Origin: Symbiodinium sp. CCMP2592
Taxonomy: Eukaryota > Sar > Dinophyceae > Suessiales > Symbiodiniaceae
NCBI GenBank assembly: GCA_905221615.1
Contig: CAJNDT010000968.1
Coordinates: 592,501-656,500, forward strand
Direction of reading: 5' to 3'
DNA length: 64,000 nucleotides
Shown here piece by piece: positions 12,101 through 22,951 of this stretch. The position numbers and the translations under genes are program-made. The notes under the pieces were generated by a model. That model was given only the letters and a program-made list of their open reading frames with translations. It had not been told where the DNA came from and did not search any database. Numbering within the stretch: the first letter of the stretch is position 1; the number at the start of each line of letters is the position of its first letter.

Positions 12101-12561
12101 TTTTCGTCGAATGGTTTTCTCGCTTCCACGATGTCGAAAGCAGTACCGACGAGAGGCTGAGACTGATCGGATCTGGGAGCCGTGCATTGAACACGTTCAT
12201 GCGGCTTTTGTATGCTGCTGATCTTTGGATACCGGCTTCGGAAGCACTGAGAATTGCAAAGGCAGGCCGGCATTTTTTGGATGCTTATTCTCGGCTGGCC
12301 CACCTGTCACATGCTGCTGGGGAGTTGCGGTTTGCCATGATCCCGAAGATCCATATGGTTTGGCATGTGGTGGAGAATATATACAGGCAGGCCGAGAAAC
12401 ATCCTGTTGTTGAAAACCCGATGGCAGAGGCAGTGGCGGTTGACGAGGACTTCATTGGCCGTTACTGTGCTCTCACGAGGTCTGTCTCGGCTCGCCAGAG
12501 AATCGCTCGTTCTTTGGAGCGATACCTGACTCAGGTTCTGCTACTCTGGGAGCGAGGCTGA
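9132..12561 (+). CDS. Gene 2: dispersed dinoflagellate hypothetical protein family
   Basis: Ten exons join in frame: 9132-9199, 9383-9426, 9493-9600, 9933-9997, 10100-10198, 10424-10915, 11050-11253, 11379-11503, 11601-11859 and 11983-12561 (TGA). Donors are GT, GC (9427, 11254, 11504) and GA (11860). The true start lies upstream of 9132 or in an unseen exon. Landmarks: CIPVYLHGDEGTTYKK, LIPLGQKGDWSYL, a Cys-rich GGICHLCCAG, VPPWSREPVF, DLFHCVNMGVGKTFGASC, YIQQITRETLGW, and a helical C-terminus with MIPKIHMVWHVV and VAVDEDFIGRYC. I recognise this landmark order from multicopy uncharacterised proteins in dinoflagellate genomes (memory, not a search). Copy number suggests a mobile or expanded family, but no catalytic motif is evident. 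The frame is intact through the last exon, so this copy may be expressed. Confidence 0.75.
9654..9673. repeat. TA microsatellite in a gene 2 intron
   Basis: Alternating TA run followed by CACACA, inside the intron after exon 9493-9600. Confidence 0.85.
11320..11344. repeat. GA microsatellite in a gene 2 intron
   Basis: Pure AG repeat within the inferred intron 11254-11378. It breaks the reading frame of both neighbouring exons, which supports splicing across it. Confidence 0.9.
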
Positions 12562-12840
12562 AAAAAAGAGAGATTGAGCTTCGAAGTTCAAAGGGTTTCC
12601 CCCAGTCCCAAGAGCTATAGTTTCAACAGAGAAACCACGAATAAGCGTTCGAACCCGTTCGGTGGCGTTCGGGGCCGAAAACAAGCGACTCATCTTCAGT
12701 ATTCGTTGAGAATTCCCAAACGAACGGTTCAATGACGGCCCAAAGGCTTACCAGGTAGTAATATAGACCATACTCCACATCGGCTCTGTGGTTGGGGCTG
12801 ATAGTTGGAGTTTCGTGGGCTTCGGACTTCGGAGCTTTGG

Positions 12841-12960
12841 GAAGCATGTGGGAGTTTCCGAAAAATTAAGGGTACCTTAGTTTGGGGTCCTGATAAGAAG
12901 GATCCTACTATTTAAGGTACTTTATTAGGGTCCCCTGTTTTCGGAAACTCCCATGTTGCA
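12841..12960. repeat. Palindromic element family M, copy 1
   Basis: Arms GCATGTGGGAGTTTCCGAAA and TTTTCGGAAACTCCCATGT. The interior contains GGATCCTACTATTTAAGG, which recurs in the copy at 26945-27045 and, inverted, at 55128-55215. Confidence 0.85.
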
Positions 12961-13197
12961 CAGGGGTATAAGCCTTTTTAGGGGTGCGGCATCGAACAAA
13001 CCCCTAGGCCCAAAGCTCCCGAAAGAATTAGGGTTTAGGGTTTAGGAAGTTTAGGGTTTACGATTTTATAGGCCTCAACTACAGGAGCCTGTCCAGACTG
13101 GATCCGTCGAGGCCAATGTTCTTGGGAATTCGCTGCTTCCGGTGGGTCGTGGCCGGGGCCTCCGAGCTGCAGGCCTTTTTGGTAGCAGATATTCATG

Positions 13198-13287
13198 GAC
13201 TCCATAGTAGTTCCTTTTTGGAATTACCTTATAGGATTGAAAAATATGAACTATAAAAAGGAACTACTATGGAGCCTCTAGGTATCC
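13198..13287. repeat. Palindromic element family A, copy 1
   Basis: Arms CTCCATAGTAGTTCCTTTTT and AAAAAGGAACTACTATGGAG around ~35 bp. The outer stem continues into GCCTCTAGGTA on the right. This family is the most numerous in the window. Confidence 0.9.
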
Positions 13288-14088
13288 GCAACATCCTCAT
13301 GACAGTGTGTTTGTTGAATAGCTCCTAGGTTCCGCAGCAGTACCCTTCGGCCCTTTTAATATGTAGGGTTCCCTTATTAAGCCGAATACCAGGGAAAGGA
13401 AAAGTGTGGAACCTAGGTTCCATTTGGGTTTGGTTGTCTCATTGGTTTCTGTGCAGTTTCCATAAGGGTTTTGCAGAACGATGTTCATAAGAAGCTTTCC
13501 TTACTGGGTTGAGGGTTCTACACGGGTTGTTACAAGGATACCAACAAGATGTTGGGTTCAGGGCTTATAGGGTTCGGCTTTTAGCCGTTAGGTGATTTCG
13601 GGTTAATGTTCACGGTTGCTTAATACAACGGGTCTTGAACGTGCTCTACAGTGTTTTTTCAAGGATTCTGCAAGAGTTTCAGATGGGTTTTAAGCTTGAA
13701 ATACTGTATGACCGCTGATTTATAGACTCCTGTTCTTCATTAGTAATGTTAGGATCACTCTGATAACCACTTTTTAGGTCGGTTGTTATTTGATCAGGGG
13801 TCTGTTGCAGGCAGTGTTCGAGCAGCCGGGTGAAGGGATTTGCCTACTGGGGTCGACAGGCCCAGACTTTCCAATACCCCTTGTTAATTGAGCAATATAC
13901 CTTACATCATATTTGGGATCCTACGCGTTTTTGAAATATGAACCGTGTTTACGGGATATTGGAAGGTTTGAGTGGGCTAAGCCCATCCAAGAGCTTCAGC
14001 CGCAAGCCCCGCAGAAGACTCTTGGGTTTAGGGGTTAGGGGGCTCTAGATCCCAAGCCCAAAACCCGTTCATGAATGAGCCCGACACT

Positions 14089-14188
14089 TTAGAAGATGCC
14101 CCCACCCTGTAATAGTGACTATAAGGATTATATTAGGGCCCTATTATATTCCCATTATACCACTATTACAGGGTGGGGGCCCCTTCTA
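14089..14188. repeat. Palindromic element family B, copy 2
   Basis: GATGCCCCCACCCTGTAATA paired with TATTACAGGGTGGGGGC; the interior GGGCCCTATTATATTCC is shared with copies 1, 3 and 4. Possible imperfect target duplication: CCGACACTT before and CCGACGTTT after. Confidence 0.88.
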
Positions 14189-14610
14189 ACCGACGTTTGT
14201 TTGGGCAGGTTTGCGGGAAGGGTTGAAGGGAAAACGGTTCAGGTCGAGGCGCTTCAGGGGGGAAGAGGGTCGATGCAAAATGATGGCACAGGGCCTGGGG
14301 TAGAGTTGAGGCTTTGTGGTAAGGGCCACTGGCATTTTGAGATAGTTTGAGCGATGGTGTTGTTCGAGGCTTGTGGTCAGAAAGGAATACCAGTACCCCG
14401 GCCAGGAAAACGAATATTTTTGTGGCCACGTAGAAGTTGATATGAAATGGGACATCCGGCATGTGTTGTGCATAGTCTTTCTCTTTGGGTAGCACCGGAC
14501 GTCATCTGGAAAGCGAACTGCTCATGCTTGGAACTTCGTCCACATCCTAGGCCGTATTGTATTCAAGAGTGCTACAGTCGGATCGATAGAGCTGCACTGG
14601 CGATGCTGAG

Positions 14611-15270
14611 GTGGCTATGCGCAGCACTCGCCGCCACAGCTCCAGCAGCAATCGAACTATTCTCCTCCACATGCCCGACAATCTCCCCATGCACACCAGT
14701 CACCCATGGCCCATCAGTCCCCACATGCGCAGCAGTCTCCTCATGCACAGCCGTTCCCGGCTATGCAGCAGAACCAAGTCGCTTGGCTGCGCTACGACGG
14801 TTTATTTTTGATCTTTTCAGGCTCATGATGGTCAGGATGCCCGGTGCACTGCATAGGATGATGCTAGATACGGTAGCCTCGATTCTCAGGGAGGCTGGAG
14901 GTTCCTTCTGCCGCCAATAAGGTCATGGGCCCAATGCAGCCTCAGGGCGAGGCCCAGGTTCAGCGCGACCAGCGCGAGCAGTACCAGAGAGCACAGCTGC
15001 GCGAGCAGCGAGAGCAGCGAGAGCGAAAAGAGCAGCAGCTGCGAGAGCAGCAACACCGAGAGCAGCAGCAGCGCGAGCAGCAGCAGCGCGATCAGCAGCT
15101 GCGAGAGCAGCAGCTGCGCGAACAGCAGCAGCGTGAACATCAGCAGCGTGAGCAGCAACTGCGCGAACAGCGCGAGCAGTTGCAACGAGACCAGATGCAA
15201 AGAGAACAGCTTCAGCGTGAGCAATTGCAACGCGAGTTCAGACAAAGAGAGCAAGCCAGTGCAGACGGGA
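14611..15270 (+). CDS. Q-rich / coiled-coil protein, two adjacent exons
   Basis: The first exon (about 14611-14780) reads Q/S/P/H-rich, with repeated QSPHA units (SPHAHQSPMAHQSPHAQQSP). A GC donor at 14781 and AAG at 14919-14921 join it in frame to an exon starting VMGPMQPQGEAQ. That exon continues as a long run of QREQ, REQQ and QLREQ units, about 100 residues with strong coiled-coil character. The right boundary is uncertain: the frame stays open to a TAA at 15345-15347, but the composition changes after QREQASADG. The first exon uses a frame with no internal ATG-started open frame of its own, so it is easily missed. Start and end of the whole gene are not identified. Low complexity prevents a functional call. 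Confidence 0.55.
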
Positions 15271-16086
15271 AGAGCCCGGTTCATGCGCGGGACAAGCTTC
15301 CTTTTCCACAGCGTGCACAAGGCGGCGGCAGGGGTGGAGAAGTCTAAATTCTAAATCATGGATGATGCAATATAGACTTGACACTCAGAAGCTCTATAGG
15401 CCTATAGGCCCTTGTAAGCATAATTACTTCAAAGACGATATGGATGCAATGAACGAAAACTTGTCGACAAGAGCCAGAACTAGATCCGCAGCAATCAGTA
15501 ACATCGGGGTTGCATTTTGGTGGTCTTTCTTCCTCTGTAGCTACATTGACTAACAGGACATACTACGTACTGCTTAGGTGCATGGATCCTCATATTATAG
15601 GGTTATCGACTGAAGCGAACCAACTTTTTAATGGATGGAACGAAACAAAGGTCGCCAGCTTCATCAGACGCTGAATCAGATCCAAAAAACATCTTAAGCC
15701 ATAAATCTGACGACCCGAAACCCCAAACCCTAAACCGCTTCGCCAAAAGTAAGCAAAATCATGGCCCAAAACCCTTAAAAGGCCATTACTTACTAAGTCC
15801 CCTGCCCCTCCAAGTAACATGCTGAGGCCAGGTACACCCTGGACCCCAAGCCCAGTTCATTTGGGGTCCAGGTAGCATGTGATCTTTGGCAGGCCCCTCG
15901 CGAGGAATACCCGCGGATCGGCCTGACGACATGCGTGCGCTCTCTGAGACAACAGTTTCCGTTATGTGTAGCTTTCAGGGTTTTGGGTGTGTAGGATACG
16001 GGATCTACAATATGTGTCTTCTAGGAACTGGTTGGGTTGTGGGCCTTGGGGATGTTAGGGATTGGGTTCATTGAATCGCGGTGCAG

Positions 16087-16883
16087 TTTGATGTTCCGGG
16101 CCCTACCTATTCAACAGTTCTGGCGTCCGGGGACGGGTTGCGCCCGTAGAACGGCCACTTTTCCGGGCCGAACTGTCATCTTGTTCATCTCCAACTATCA
16201 TCAAAAGGGGATGCTACGCTCTGAGCGCTGAGCGCCTTGGAGGTTCGGATGTCTGGTTCAGGGTTTGCGGAGGTCTCAGGTGTAGGCCGCCCGGACCCTG
16301 TATGATGTTATCCTAAACCCGAAACCCTGAAGGTCCGTACGGTGTGCGACGTATACGAATGCTCTCGAAACCCTAAGCCCTAAAGTAGTTCCCTTTTGGG
16401 GTTCGTATATAGAATCCTATATAAGGTATTTTTTGAAAGGAACTACTTTGGGGCCTCCGGGTAGACCCTAAAATTTATAAGGTATTTTTAAAAAGGAACT
16501 ACTTTGGGGCCTCCCTAAACCCTAAGCCCTGAACCCTAAAGCCTAAAGCCCCCTGAGGCAGCTCCGAAACCTACATGCAGCCCTCACAGCCACCACCGGC
16601 GTCCGACTCTCGGGTCCCCGGGCGTGTCGGGTAAAACGGGTGGAGGATTGGGATTTAAGGGTTGAGGATTGGGGTTCAGGACCGGGGAGAACTTCAGATC
16701 CGGATTGGAGACCTCCGAGCGTTTAGACTTGAAAATGCACTATATTATCTATATACTCTATAAACCGTGAGCTTTGCGAGGCAGTCTACGCCGCCTTTTC
16801 ATGCGACTGTCCTTGTCACTAGCCTGGAAAACGATCCCTTTTCCAGCGGAGCGATGGCCCAGAATCGGCCCCTTCACAGATTC
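16087..16883 (+). CDS. Exon-like segments of uncertain frame
   Basis: Three segments look coding and follow AG: about 16087-16137 (FDVPGPTYSTVLASGDG), 16581-16630 (PSQPPPASDSRVPGRVG before a GTAAAA donor) and 16781-16883 (QSTPPFHATVLVTSLEND). The second and third join in frame if the third starts at 16781. Both also have an alternative open frame, so neither reading is secure. They may belong to the same transcript as the Q-rich exons at 14.6-15.3 kb. Confidence 0.35.
16383..16515. repeat. Family A, copy 2, with a duplicated right end
   Basis: A full hairpin (16383-16464, AAAGTAGTTCCCTTTTGGGG paired with GAAAGGAACTACTTTGGGG) is followed directly by a second right half (about 16465-16515, AAAAAGGAACTACTTTGGGG) with the same GCCTCC outer sequence. 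It is a partial tandem duplication. Confidence 0.85.
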
Positions 16884-17019
16884 GTCGTTTTAACAAGGGA
16901 GCAGTACTGTCCTTCCTGATTAGGACCTGTACTTCATGCCCAAAGAGTCCAAGTATCAATACAGTAATTAGGCTCTTTGTAGATATTTGCCCGCCCCCCC
17001 CCCCCCGCAGTAAATGTAC

Positions 17020-17123
17020 GGGTAGTTGGCAAAATTATGGTCCCTAATTGGGTACCCTAAATAAATATTAGGTGGAGTATTATATTCAGGACCCAAAAAG
17101 GGACCATAATTTCGACAACAACC
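17020..17123. repeat. Palindromic element family F, copy 1
   Basis: GGGTAGTTGGCAAAATTATG / CATAATTTCGACAACAACC arms, each followed inward by GGTCCCTAATTGGG / CCCAAAAAGGGACC. Other copies are at 34759-34862, 42396-42508 and 63856-63967. It lies 37 bp before a family B element. Confidence 0.85.
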
Positions 17124-17160
17124 TAAACCCTAAACCCCCAAACCCGAAACCCTATGCCTT

Positions 17161-17257
17161 AGAAGCTGCCCCCACCCTGTAATAGTGACTATAAGGATTT
17201 TATCAGGGCCCTATTGTATTCCTACTATACCACTATTGCAGGGTGGGGGCCCCTTCG
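17161..17257. repeat. Palindromic element family B, copy 3
   Basis: Arms AGAAGCTGCCCCCACCCTGT and CAGGGTGGGGGCCCCTTC. Imperfect direct repeats flank it: CCTATGCCTTA on the left (17151-17161) and CCTATGCCCCTTA on the right (about 17260-17272). Confidence 0.88.
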
Positions 17258-17689
17258 AGCCTATGCCCCTTAGGGATGGTTTCGGCTTGACTTCTGAACG
17301 CTTCGAGCTGGGAGTAAGCAACCCAGGGCTCAGTTCGGTCCCTGAGCTCTAGGTCTTGGCCTCTCTTCGTTTTTGCGCTTATCTCCGTCGGATGGTCGAA
17401 ACTTCTGCGTGGTTTTTGATAGAAGAGGATCAACAAGCTACGAAGGAGACGGGCTCTAGCAACAGCATCGCCTGTTTGAGGATCCTACCTGCTGTGCGAA
17501 CCTCGTAGGGCTTAGTTTCTCGGTTTAGGGTTTAGGGTTTAGGGCTTGCTTTCTAGGCCAGGCCTGTCAAATTCATAAGTTTCGTGTAGTGCAGCTTATA
17601 AGCTCGGAGCTGGAAGTGTTCTGACTTTCGAACTGCATATACCCCGTGTGCCACAGGAAAGGAAGGGCGACAGACCCTAAAAGGAGTGG

Positions 17690-18060
17690 CTGGTTTGGGT
17701 GTTTGACTGGCAAACCCCCATCAACCCCCTGGCATGTGATCTGCACGTACCCGGGATCCGGTTTCCGCAAGATGGATCCCGTTGTTATATAGGTTTCCAA
17801 GTGTATGTAAGACCCAAGGCCGCAGTTCAAAGGAATTTGGAGTCGGCAATTTCTACTGTCGGCCGCGCCAAAAACTCGTGGCTGGGTCTACTCCTAGCTG
17901 GGTCTTATAGCCAGGGATAGGGGTATCCTTGGCCAAGGAGGCAGCCAGCGATGCCTCAGCCAATGCAGGTGGAAAAGTCGGGCAATCATTCGGTCTGGAT
18001 TCATTAGGGTGGCGCCGCAGCGCCAGAATGATGCCGCACTATCGACAACCGATCATTTAG
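17690..18060 (+). other. Possible exon region, not resolved
   Basis: An open stretch encodes FQVYVRPKAAVQRNLESA and continues to AGSYSQG, followed by a short segment ending MMPHYRQPII. There is no recognisable domain and no clear junctions. Listed as a candidate only. Confidence 0.25.
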
Positions 18061-18061
18061 C

Positions 18062-18098
<37 letters not shown>

Positions 18099-20407
18099 TA
18101 CCCCCCCCCCCCATGTACCCACGCCTTTCCTCTAAATCCCAGTTTTCGGAAGGCGTGGGTCCGCGGGATCCCCTTCGTCCCCAAGCCTTTCTCCTAAATC
18201 TCAGGTTCAGGATGGCGTGGGAGTTTGGGATTGGGGCAGTGCCTGCAGATTGTACTTTATTATTTCATGTCATTGGCGGGTTCCCTCCAAAATAGCCCCG
18301 AATCATCCGAATCATTTCCGAATCATTTTGATTCGGGCCCGGGCCCGGATCCAAGATTCAAGATTCAAGATTGCCCAGGGGTCTTGCGCGGGCAATCTTG
18401 AATCCGACCCTTCATCCGAATCATCCGAATCATTTCCGAATCATTTTGATTCGGTCCCGGCGCTGGATCCAAGATCCAAGATTCAAGATTGCCCAGGGGT
18501 CTTGCCTGGGCATCTTGGATCCGACACTCACCCATTGGATCCAAGATTCCTTGGCAAGACCCCTGGGCAATCTTGAATCTTGGATCTTGGATCCGGGCCC
18601 GCGCCCGAATCAAAATGATTCGGAAATGATTCGGATGATTCGGATGAAAAGTCGGATCCAAGATTCCTTGGCAAGACCCCTGGGCAATCTTGAATCTTGA
18701 ATCTTGGATCCGGGCCCGAATCAAAATGATTCGGAAATGATTCGGATGATTCGGTTTCCCGCCTTACTCGGCGTGTATATTGTCATGGTAGTTATAACAT
18801 CTGGTTTGTCATGAAGTATGCCAGTCATTATTTAGTCAATACTGTGTTTGTTGCTTCAGGAGATGTAAGTCCAGCACGATTCTGAGTATCGTTTTTATCA
18901 TTTACACGTTGACGTAATCCTCCATGATCTAGCCCATTGTGCAGTAATCTGTTCAATCAACTTCATCGTCATTGCAGTTATCGTACCGTCAACACCAAAA
19001 TGAACATCTTATGTTCCAGACTTATTTCCCGGCTCCCCTTCGCCTTCTATTGTCATGTTGGTTATATGCAACGTCTGGTCTTTTGTGAAGTATGCCAGTC
19101 ATGTACGTTACCATACAGCTGTGACTGCCGTGATTCATCCCGTCATTTCTGTTTTACTGTTTGGACATGTAGACTAGCACAGCAATTCCATTCCAGCGGC
19201 GTCGTACAACTAGGAAAACTGAGGTTCATATTGATAGAACTGTTAATACGCATTTGACATGTGCAAAAATGTTGATGAAATTTAGTCGGCTTAACCGGCC
19301 TAACCACTAGTTTTATAGTTTGACGGATTGGCCGGATTCATTTGTTGGGCACACATATGACATATGTGCTCTTGCGATGTGATTACATATGTTGCTGCAT
19401 GTTTCGTGAACATCTTCATGAAATCAATCCTTTCATGCTGTATAAGACTAGGCATGAATCTCTGCCTGAAGACGGTACTGTGAGAAGACCACTTAATTTA
19501 TCGTCTTCCTCCGTTAATGTGTACGGAACCAGACGTATCGTCTACTCTTGTCTAGGACTGAAGCCTTGACTCAGGGAAATTTAGTGGTATATGGAAAATG
19601 TATTGGCATCGCCTACACTTTTCTAAAGGTACATGTATAACGTGTGTTGCTTCATGCTTGGATGGGGTGTCTCTAGGTGGTGCACCTTCACGTTTGTACG
19701 TCTTTAACTGGTGCTTACAGTAAAGAGCACTACCCAGTACAGTCACCGCAAAACTCTGACATGCAGGAGTCTTTATTGGTCATCATGCATTAGGTGCGAA
19801 ACATGTAAACGACTCTGTAAGAACACACAAGCTCCAGCTCGATTGGATGGACATGATTCAGATGATGCATAGGCTAAAAATTACCAAGCTCAGAATAAAC
19901 ATGTAAACCTTCAGTTCATATCAATACAAGACAGCGACAACAACAAATTTATCTAGTCAGTACCAATTACAATATAGCTTAACATTTACTTTTACAGGTC
20001 GGGCTAGTATGAAGCAGGGTGAACAGTAGCCACGGGACTAGCGTACCTAGGAAAGTTTGTTTTTCAGACATACTAATACAGGGGGAAATAAAGAGTGTTA
20101 GCTGGGTTGGTATTACTGAGGCAATCAGAACGGTGGGTATAACCATAGTAGTAAAGACACTGGTCACAGGAAGAGCATCATTGGTAAATGCAACAGTGAA
20201 ACTACACTTGGTGCTGGCATAGAAGAAAATATTCGTACTTTCGTGTACTTTGCATACAACCAAGAACAGTGGAGATTGGAAAGGTTTGTATTGCCACGAC
20301 GACGATCCCGCACAATTCAAGCGCAAAGCGTGGGTACATGAGGGGGGGGGTAGCATATATATATATATATATATATGTATGTCTATATCTATATCTATAT
20401 ATATATT
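18062..20407. mobile_element. Candidate 2.3 kb element bounded by inverted TA/poly-C termini
   Basis: The left end is (TA)n followed by GGTACC, a C run, then CATGTACCCACGC. The right end is the reverse complement order: GCGTGGGTACATG, a G run, GTAGC, then (TA)n. The flanks carry a near-direct repeat, CATTTAGC (18054-18061) and CATTTGAGC (20408-20416), suggesting a target duplication. The interior lacks the CCCTAAA-type motifs common outside it and has a different texture. It contains a nested inverted repeat (18296-18756) and a ~55 bp direct duplication (about 18778-18832 and 19049-19105, sharing TGAAGTATGCCAGTCAT). No transposase is recognised. Class unknown. Confidence 0.55.
18296..18756. 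repeat. Nested four-unit inverted repeat
   Basis: Two direct units (about 18296-18414 and 18412-18535) are followed by two inverted ones (about 18536-18652 and 18652-18756). Each unit carries CGAATCATTTCCGAATCATT, GATTCGGGCCC, GGATCCAAGATTCAAGATTG and GCCCAGGGGTCTTGC. Every unit also has a smaller internal palindrome around the CCCAGGGGTCTTGC core. The locus could form a large cruciform. Confidence 0.9.
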
Positions 20408-20842
20408 CATTTGAGCAGCATTGGCTTTATTGTGGCAAATGAACTACAGATCGCCACTGTGGCTTCACGTGTTGCTCCGTGCAGCAAGGGACCCCAAACC
20501 ACGTCTCAAGTCCCAAATCTCAAGCTCGAAGCTCTCAACCAAACATAGAAACCTAAATAGGTCACAAATCCGCAACCCACGGCCATAGATCGTCTAATCT
20601 TATAGCCTATAGAATAGTATCCCGAGTCTGCAGGCTTGAAACCCCAAAGCTGCAACAAACCCCAACCTAATGCCGGAACATACCGGAACCATAGCCCCTA
20701 AACTAAACCATATCCGTTTGACTCTACGGACTTTAAACGCTAGGGCCTATTGCCTACACCCTAGGTAAGCCCTAACGTCCTAACCAGCCCAAGCCTATGC
20801 CGCGAGCCGTTTGCTTAATCAAACGTTAAACTTCAACGGGTC

Positions 20843-21005
20843 GTGACTTGAAGCACCAAATAAGCCTCACCGCCATTCCCCACACCAGAAACAATATTCC
20901 GCACGCCTTCTCTTCAGGCAAAAATGAATCAGCCCCCAAAGATGCTCTTAAATCCCAAGATAACCCAAACAAAAAAAATAGCATAGAAAACGACAGCAAC
21001 ACCAA

Positions 21006-21045
<40 letters not shown>

Positions 21046-21089
21046 GGCAACATCAACCGCACCAGCACCAGCACCAGCGCCAGCGCCAG

Positions 21090-21136
<47 letters not shown>

Positions 21137-21291
21137 AACAACAACGACAACAACGACAACAAAAGCACCAGCAAAAGCAACAGCAACAGCACCAAACTCC
21201 TTCGCGTGCGGAGGCGCGGCAGGGCAGCCAAGGGTTTCAGCCCCGAGTAGAAGCCTTGGACCTTTGTTCTACGCTTTCGTTCGGGCTTTGA
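20843..21291 (+). CDS. Possible exon over a CAG/AGC repeat
   Basis: The frame 20848-21291 encodes a polar N-terminal part (KDALKSQDNPNKKN), then poly-Ser from AGC repeats (about 21010-21040 and 21095-21135), then Q/K/R-rich and PSRAEARQGSQGF. The CAG frame is also open across the repeat and would give poly-Gln. Nothing fixes which is used, or whether it is translated at all. The repeat is certain; the exon is not. Confidence 0.3.
21010..21135. repeat. CAG/AGC trinucleotide repeats
   Basis: Two near-pure (AGC)n runs are separated by CACCAGCACC and GCCAGC hexamer-like variants. They are followed by CAACGACAACAA repeats. A GA tract occurs further on, at 21683-21713. Confidence 0.9.
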
Positions 21292-21677
21292 CGGTGTAAG
21301 GATTTCGGGCATTGTGGTGTTGTCGTTGTCGGTTCTGAGGTTTTTGTGGATGCGTTTTCCTTTGTGAGGGTCAGTTTGGGTTTGTACAGGGCTTCAAAGA
21401 GTCTTGTAGTCGATGTTTGCAGCTTTGTAGAGTGGTTCGTACACAACGAGTTTGGATGTGTTCATAGCGTCGCTATGGGTTGAATTTAGGTGAGACGTCC
21501 ACGAGGTCTCATCTGGTCCTTTTTCTGAATTCGGTATCGGATATGAGGGTTGAGGTACCAGTTTGGGCTGCCTTGGGTCGGGGCACGGCTGGCAGTTGTA
21601 AGATTTTCGCGCATGCACGCACTTACATGCATATATACCAGCAATACAGGATAGCAGGTGTAGACCGCGTTTATTCG

Positions 21678-21714
<37 letters not shown>

Positions 21715-21815
21715 GATGTGCTAGATAGATCTTAATAGATACAATTAGCCTGATATCCTAAGCCCTTTGCTCTCAACCCTAAACCCCAAGCTTAATATCA
21801 TGGCCGAACCCTAGG

Positions 21816-21926
21816 CATCTGAGGACTTATATAGTAAGGCTTTTGGACCCAAAGACCATACTATATAAGGCTGTTGGGCCCAAAGACCATACCATATGAG
21901 GCTTTTGGTCTAGTTTGATGCCCAGT
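21816..21926. repeat. Interspersed repeat family S, copy 1
   Basis: GGCATCTGAGGACTTATATA, then GGCTTTTGGACCCAAAGACC repeated twice, then TTTGATGCCCAG. A second copy at 23275-23362 has the same order with ~80% identity by eye and one internal unit fewer. Confidence 0.75.
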
Positions 21927-22021
21927 GGAATGTTATTCCTAAGAAACCCAACCATCTCCAGGAAGAGCAGGGACTCAGGGACTCGGAGATGCATCGAAGA
22001 CCTGCAGAACCTTACTTACTA

Positions 22022-22130
22022 CAGGGGCCTCAAGAATTACCTATACGATTTTGTTTGGGGGAGGTCCTTATTATGATTATCGTATGATGGGCCCCAAAAC
22101 CCTGTTCTAATTATTAAGGCCCCTATATTA
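22022..22130. repeat. Interspersed element family K, copy 1
   Basis: AGGGGCCTCAAGAATTACC at the left and TAATTATTAAGGCCCCTATA at the right give complementary GGGGCCT/AGGCCCC ends. The middle carries GGTCCTTATTATGATTAT and GGGCCCCAAAACCC. Related copies lie at 40600-40831, 42829-42977, 46770-46866, 48043-48118 and 60114-60237. Confidence 0.75.
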
Positions 22131-22494
22131 CCCAGTGGGACTTGCCGACAATAAGATAGTAAACATCCCGGAACTCTATAGCCTCGGCCCTGAATCCATG
22201 CAAATCCGAATCCGAATCTCCTCAAACCCAAACCTGAAATCCGAAAAGTTCCTTGTAAACCCTGAAATCACGAAGCGAGAGACGGAATGGGAGTTTTAGA
22301 CACGAGGAGTCTGGTATGATGACGAGCTTGACTCTGCAACCCGATATCGATGTAAGACAATCTGAAACACTGAACCCTAAACCTCTAAACCCCAAACCCC
22401 AAACCCCCAAACCCCAAACCCTTAAAGCCTAAACCCGAAACCCTAAACCGTTCTGCTGCTCCCTTAGGTTAGCAGCCCGGAGAAGCGCTCAGCA

Positions 22495-22950
22495 CCAGGA
22501 GGCGATAGCCCTGTGACTTGTGGGGCGAATATAGGGCCTTAACAATTAGACTAAGGATCCTTTAAAGCAGTCTTTAAAGGCTATCATAAGGACACAGTAT
22601 ACATTATAGGGGCCGAAAATTTTGCAGGTTCCTTCAATATAGGGCCCTTTTTCTTAGACTAAGGATCCTTTAAAGTAGCCTGAAAGGGCGATCATAAGGA
22701 TATAGTATAGGGGCCTAGTATCTTGGGTGGGTTCCTTGTAGTAATACTATAAGTCATAAAGTCATAATATATTAGGGGCCTGATATGTTGGGGGTTCCTT
22801 TTCTTATGGTATAGTGACACCCGGACGGTTGGATTTCTTTCAAAGTAGTCTATAAGGGCTATAAGGATTTGCTTTATTAGGGGCCTAACATCTCTGGGGT
22901 TCCTTATTATAAGTTTTGTGTAATGACACCAGAACGGTTGGGTTTCCTTA
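22495..22950. repeat. Composite cluster of related short repeats
   Basis: TTAGACTAAGGATCCTTTAAAG occurs twice (about 22542 and 22654). AGGGGCC...GGTTCCTT modules occur about four times, and GACACC-x-GAACGGTTGG(A/G)TTTC twice. It looks like several family K/J elements inserted into or beside each other, ending at the family E hairpin. Confidence 0.7.
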
Positions 22951-22951
22951 C

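Larger units (their letters stand above)
12562..14600. other. Intergenic or intronic stretch after gene 2
   Basis: Contains a family M hairpin (12841-12960), a family A hairpin (13198-13287), a family B hairpin (14089-14188) and telomere-like tracts near 13029-13060 and 14025-14040. Weak exon candidates are an open segment near 13090-13185 (VQTGSVEANVLGNSLLP) and one after CAG at about 13811 (AVFEQPGEGICLLGS). Neither can be placed in a gene with confidence. Confidence 0.5.

Noticed and set aside
14886..15320. Minus-strand Leu-rich frame resembling a membrane protein
   Set aside because: Complement of the QREQ repeat; Leu richness is an artefact of CAG/GAG codons read in reverse.
19979..20410. 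Minus-strand 143-codon frame with hydrophobic segments
   Set aside because: Begins in a TA microsatellite and shows no domain; lies in the 18.06-20.41 kb element and could be a decayed element ORF, but I cannot support it.
20826..21312. Minus-strand poly-Leu and poly-Ala frames
   Set aside because: Produced by the CAG repeat.
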